Source: Aquisalimonas sp. (GTDB lineage: Bacteria > Pseudomonadota > Gammaproteobacteria > Nitrococcales > Aquisalimonadaceae). Taken from it: 45,722 bases of DNA. Below the pieces are notes generated by a model. The model did not search any database and was not told the origin of the DNA. It was given only the letters and a program-made list of their open reading frames with translations. The stretch covers positions 1 through 45,722 of the forward strand of contig NZ_SKOG01000211.1 in NCBI RefSeq assembly GCF_007120195.1. The letters are read 5' to 3'. This document shows positions 45,453 through 45,722 of the stretch, piece by piece. The position numbers and the translations under genes are program-made. Each line of letters begins with the position of its first letter. The stretch's first letter is position 1.

Positions 45453-45722
45453 ATGGCTGAGAAACCCGACGATATCGATCCCCAGGAGACAGGTGAATGG
45501 CTCGAGGCCTTGGAGGCGGTCATTGAGCTGGAGGGCCCGGAGCGGGCGCATTTTTTGCTGGAGACGCTGGTGGACAAGGCGCGCCGGCGGGGTGGTTACA
45601 TTCCGTTCAAGGCGACGACGGCGTATTTGAACACCATCCCGGCGCAGATGCAGGCGCGCTCGCCGGGGGATCACGCGCTGGAGTGGCGGCTTCGCTCGAT
45701 CATTCGCTGGAACGCGATGGCG
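45453..45722 (+). CDS. aceE: pyruvate dehydrogenase E1 component AceE (partial)
   Basis: The first 90 codons of the homodimeric pyruvate dehydrogenase E1 reach the window edge. The N-terminus (DIDPQETGEWLEALEAVIELEGPERAHFLLETLVDKA) and YLNTIPAQMQA...WRLRSIIRWNAM match the AceE family N-terminal block. This E2-binding region precedes the ThDP domain, which lies outside the window. AAGGT is seven bases before ATG 45453. The ORF track missed it because the frame runs off the end. The 236-bp upstream gap should hold its promoter. Confidence 0.93.
   Translation, partial: MAEKPDDIDPQETGEWLEALEAVIELEGPERAHFLLETLVDKARRRGGYIPFKATTAYLNTIPAQMQARSPGDHALEWRLRSIIRWNAMA

Overview
The window is a high-GC chromosomal segment of a gammaproteobacterium. 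A halophilic or alkaliphilic member of the Ectothiorhodospiraceae/Chromatiales type is the best guess. Supporting signs are a Tat-exported HiPIP, acidic proteins, and the gene orders def-fmt-rsmB-DUF4390-ntrY-ntrX-trkA-trkH, hisB-hisHAFIE-tatABC and sucA-sucB-lpdA. No tRNA, rRNA, CRISPR array, integrase or transposase gene was seen. Most of the window is housekeeping; the novelty lies between the genes.

Layout. 1-4448 (minus): a signalling block with a receiver/PAS/GGDEF/EAL c-di-GMP protein, a double-PAS histidine kinase and an Rcp1-like response regulator. 4449-5351: a long non-coding stretch ending in a strong sigma-32-type promoter for two tandem Hsp20 genes (5352-6239, plus) with an intrinsic terminator. 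6316-10913 (minus): acuI-like reductase, prpB, prpC and prpD, a propionyl-CoA (methylcitrate cycle) operon. 11137-16872 (minus): sucA, sucB and lpdA of the 2-oxoglutarate dehydrogenase complex. 17451-23187 (minus): dtd, hisB, hisH, hisA, hisF, hisI, hisE, tatA, tatB and tatC, with several overlapping starts and stops.

23261-23518 (plus) holds the most exciting item. A perfect GacA-type upstream activating palindrome (TGTAAG-N6-CTTACA) is followed by an unannotated transcript with six ANGGA motifs, most of them in hairpin loops, and an intrinsic terminator whose own loop also shows ACGGA. This has the architecture of a CsrB/RsmX/Y/Z-family CsrA-sequestering small RNA. Next come a PHA-granule-like (phasin/PhaE-like) protein (minus), a lipid A acyltransferase (plus), a small TPR protein and the trkH-trkA-ntrX-ntrY-DUF4390-rsmB-fmt-def block (minus, 25553-35555). 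35687-41376 (plus): a LysM protein, dprA (apparently without an ATG/GTG/TTG start), smg, topA (preceded by an intrinsic terminator directly abutting its start codon) and a TsaC-like gene. 41420-45722 (plus): hemF, an orphan gene, HiPIP, a DUF4197 lipoprotein, a DUF502 membrane protein and the first 90 codons of aceE.

A short palindromic element (CTAGTGYCCTGT...ACAGGACACTAG, 50-56 bp) occurs twice, after hisB and after trkH. In both places its CTAG edge supplies the TAG stop codon of the neighbouring gene, which suggests a MITE/REP-like element that targets, or is tolerated at, stop codons.

Working together: AcuI-like reductase plus PrpBCD would turn acryloyl-/propionyl-CoA into succinate and pyruvate, next to the SucAB-Lpd complex of the TCA cycle. 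The Tat translocase could export the Tat-signal HiPIP in the same window. The Csr-type sRNA would link a GacS/GacA-type signal to post-transcriptional control. All assignments come from reading motifs and gene order; no database search was run.
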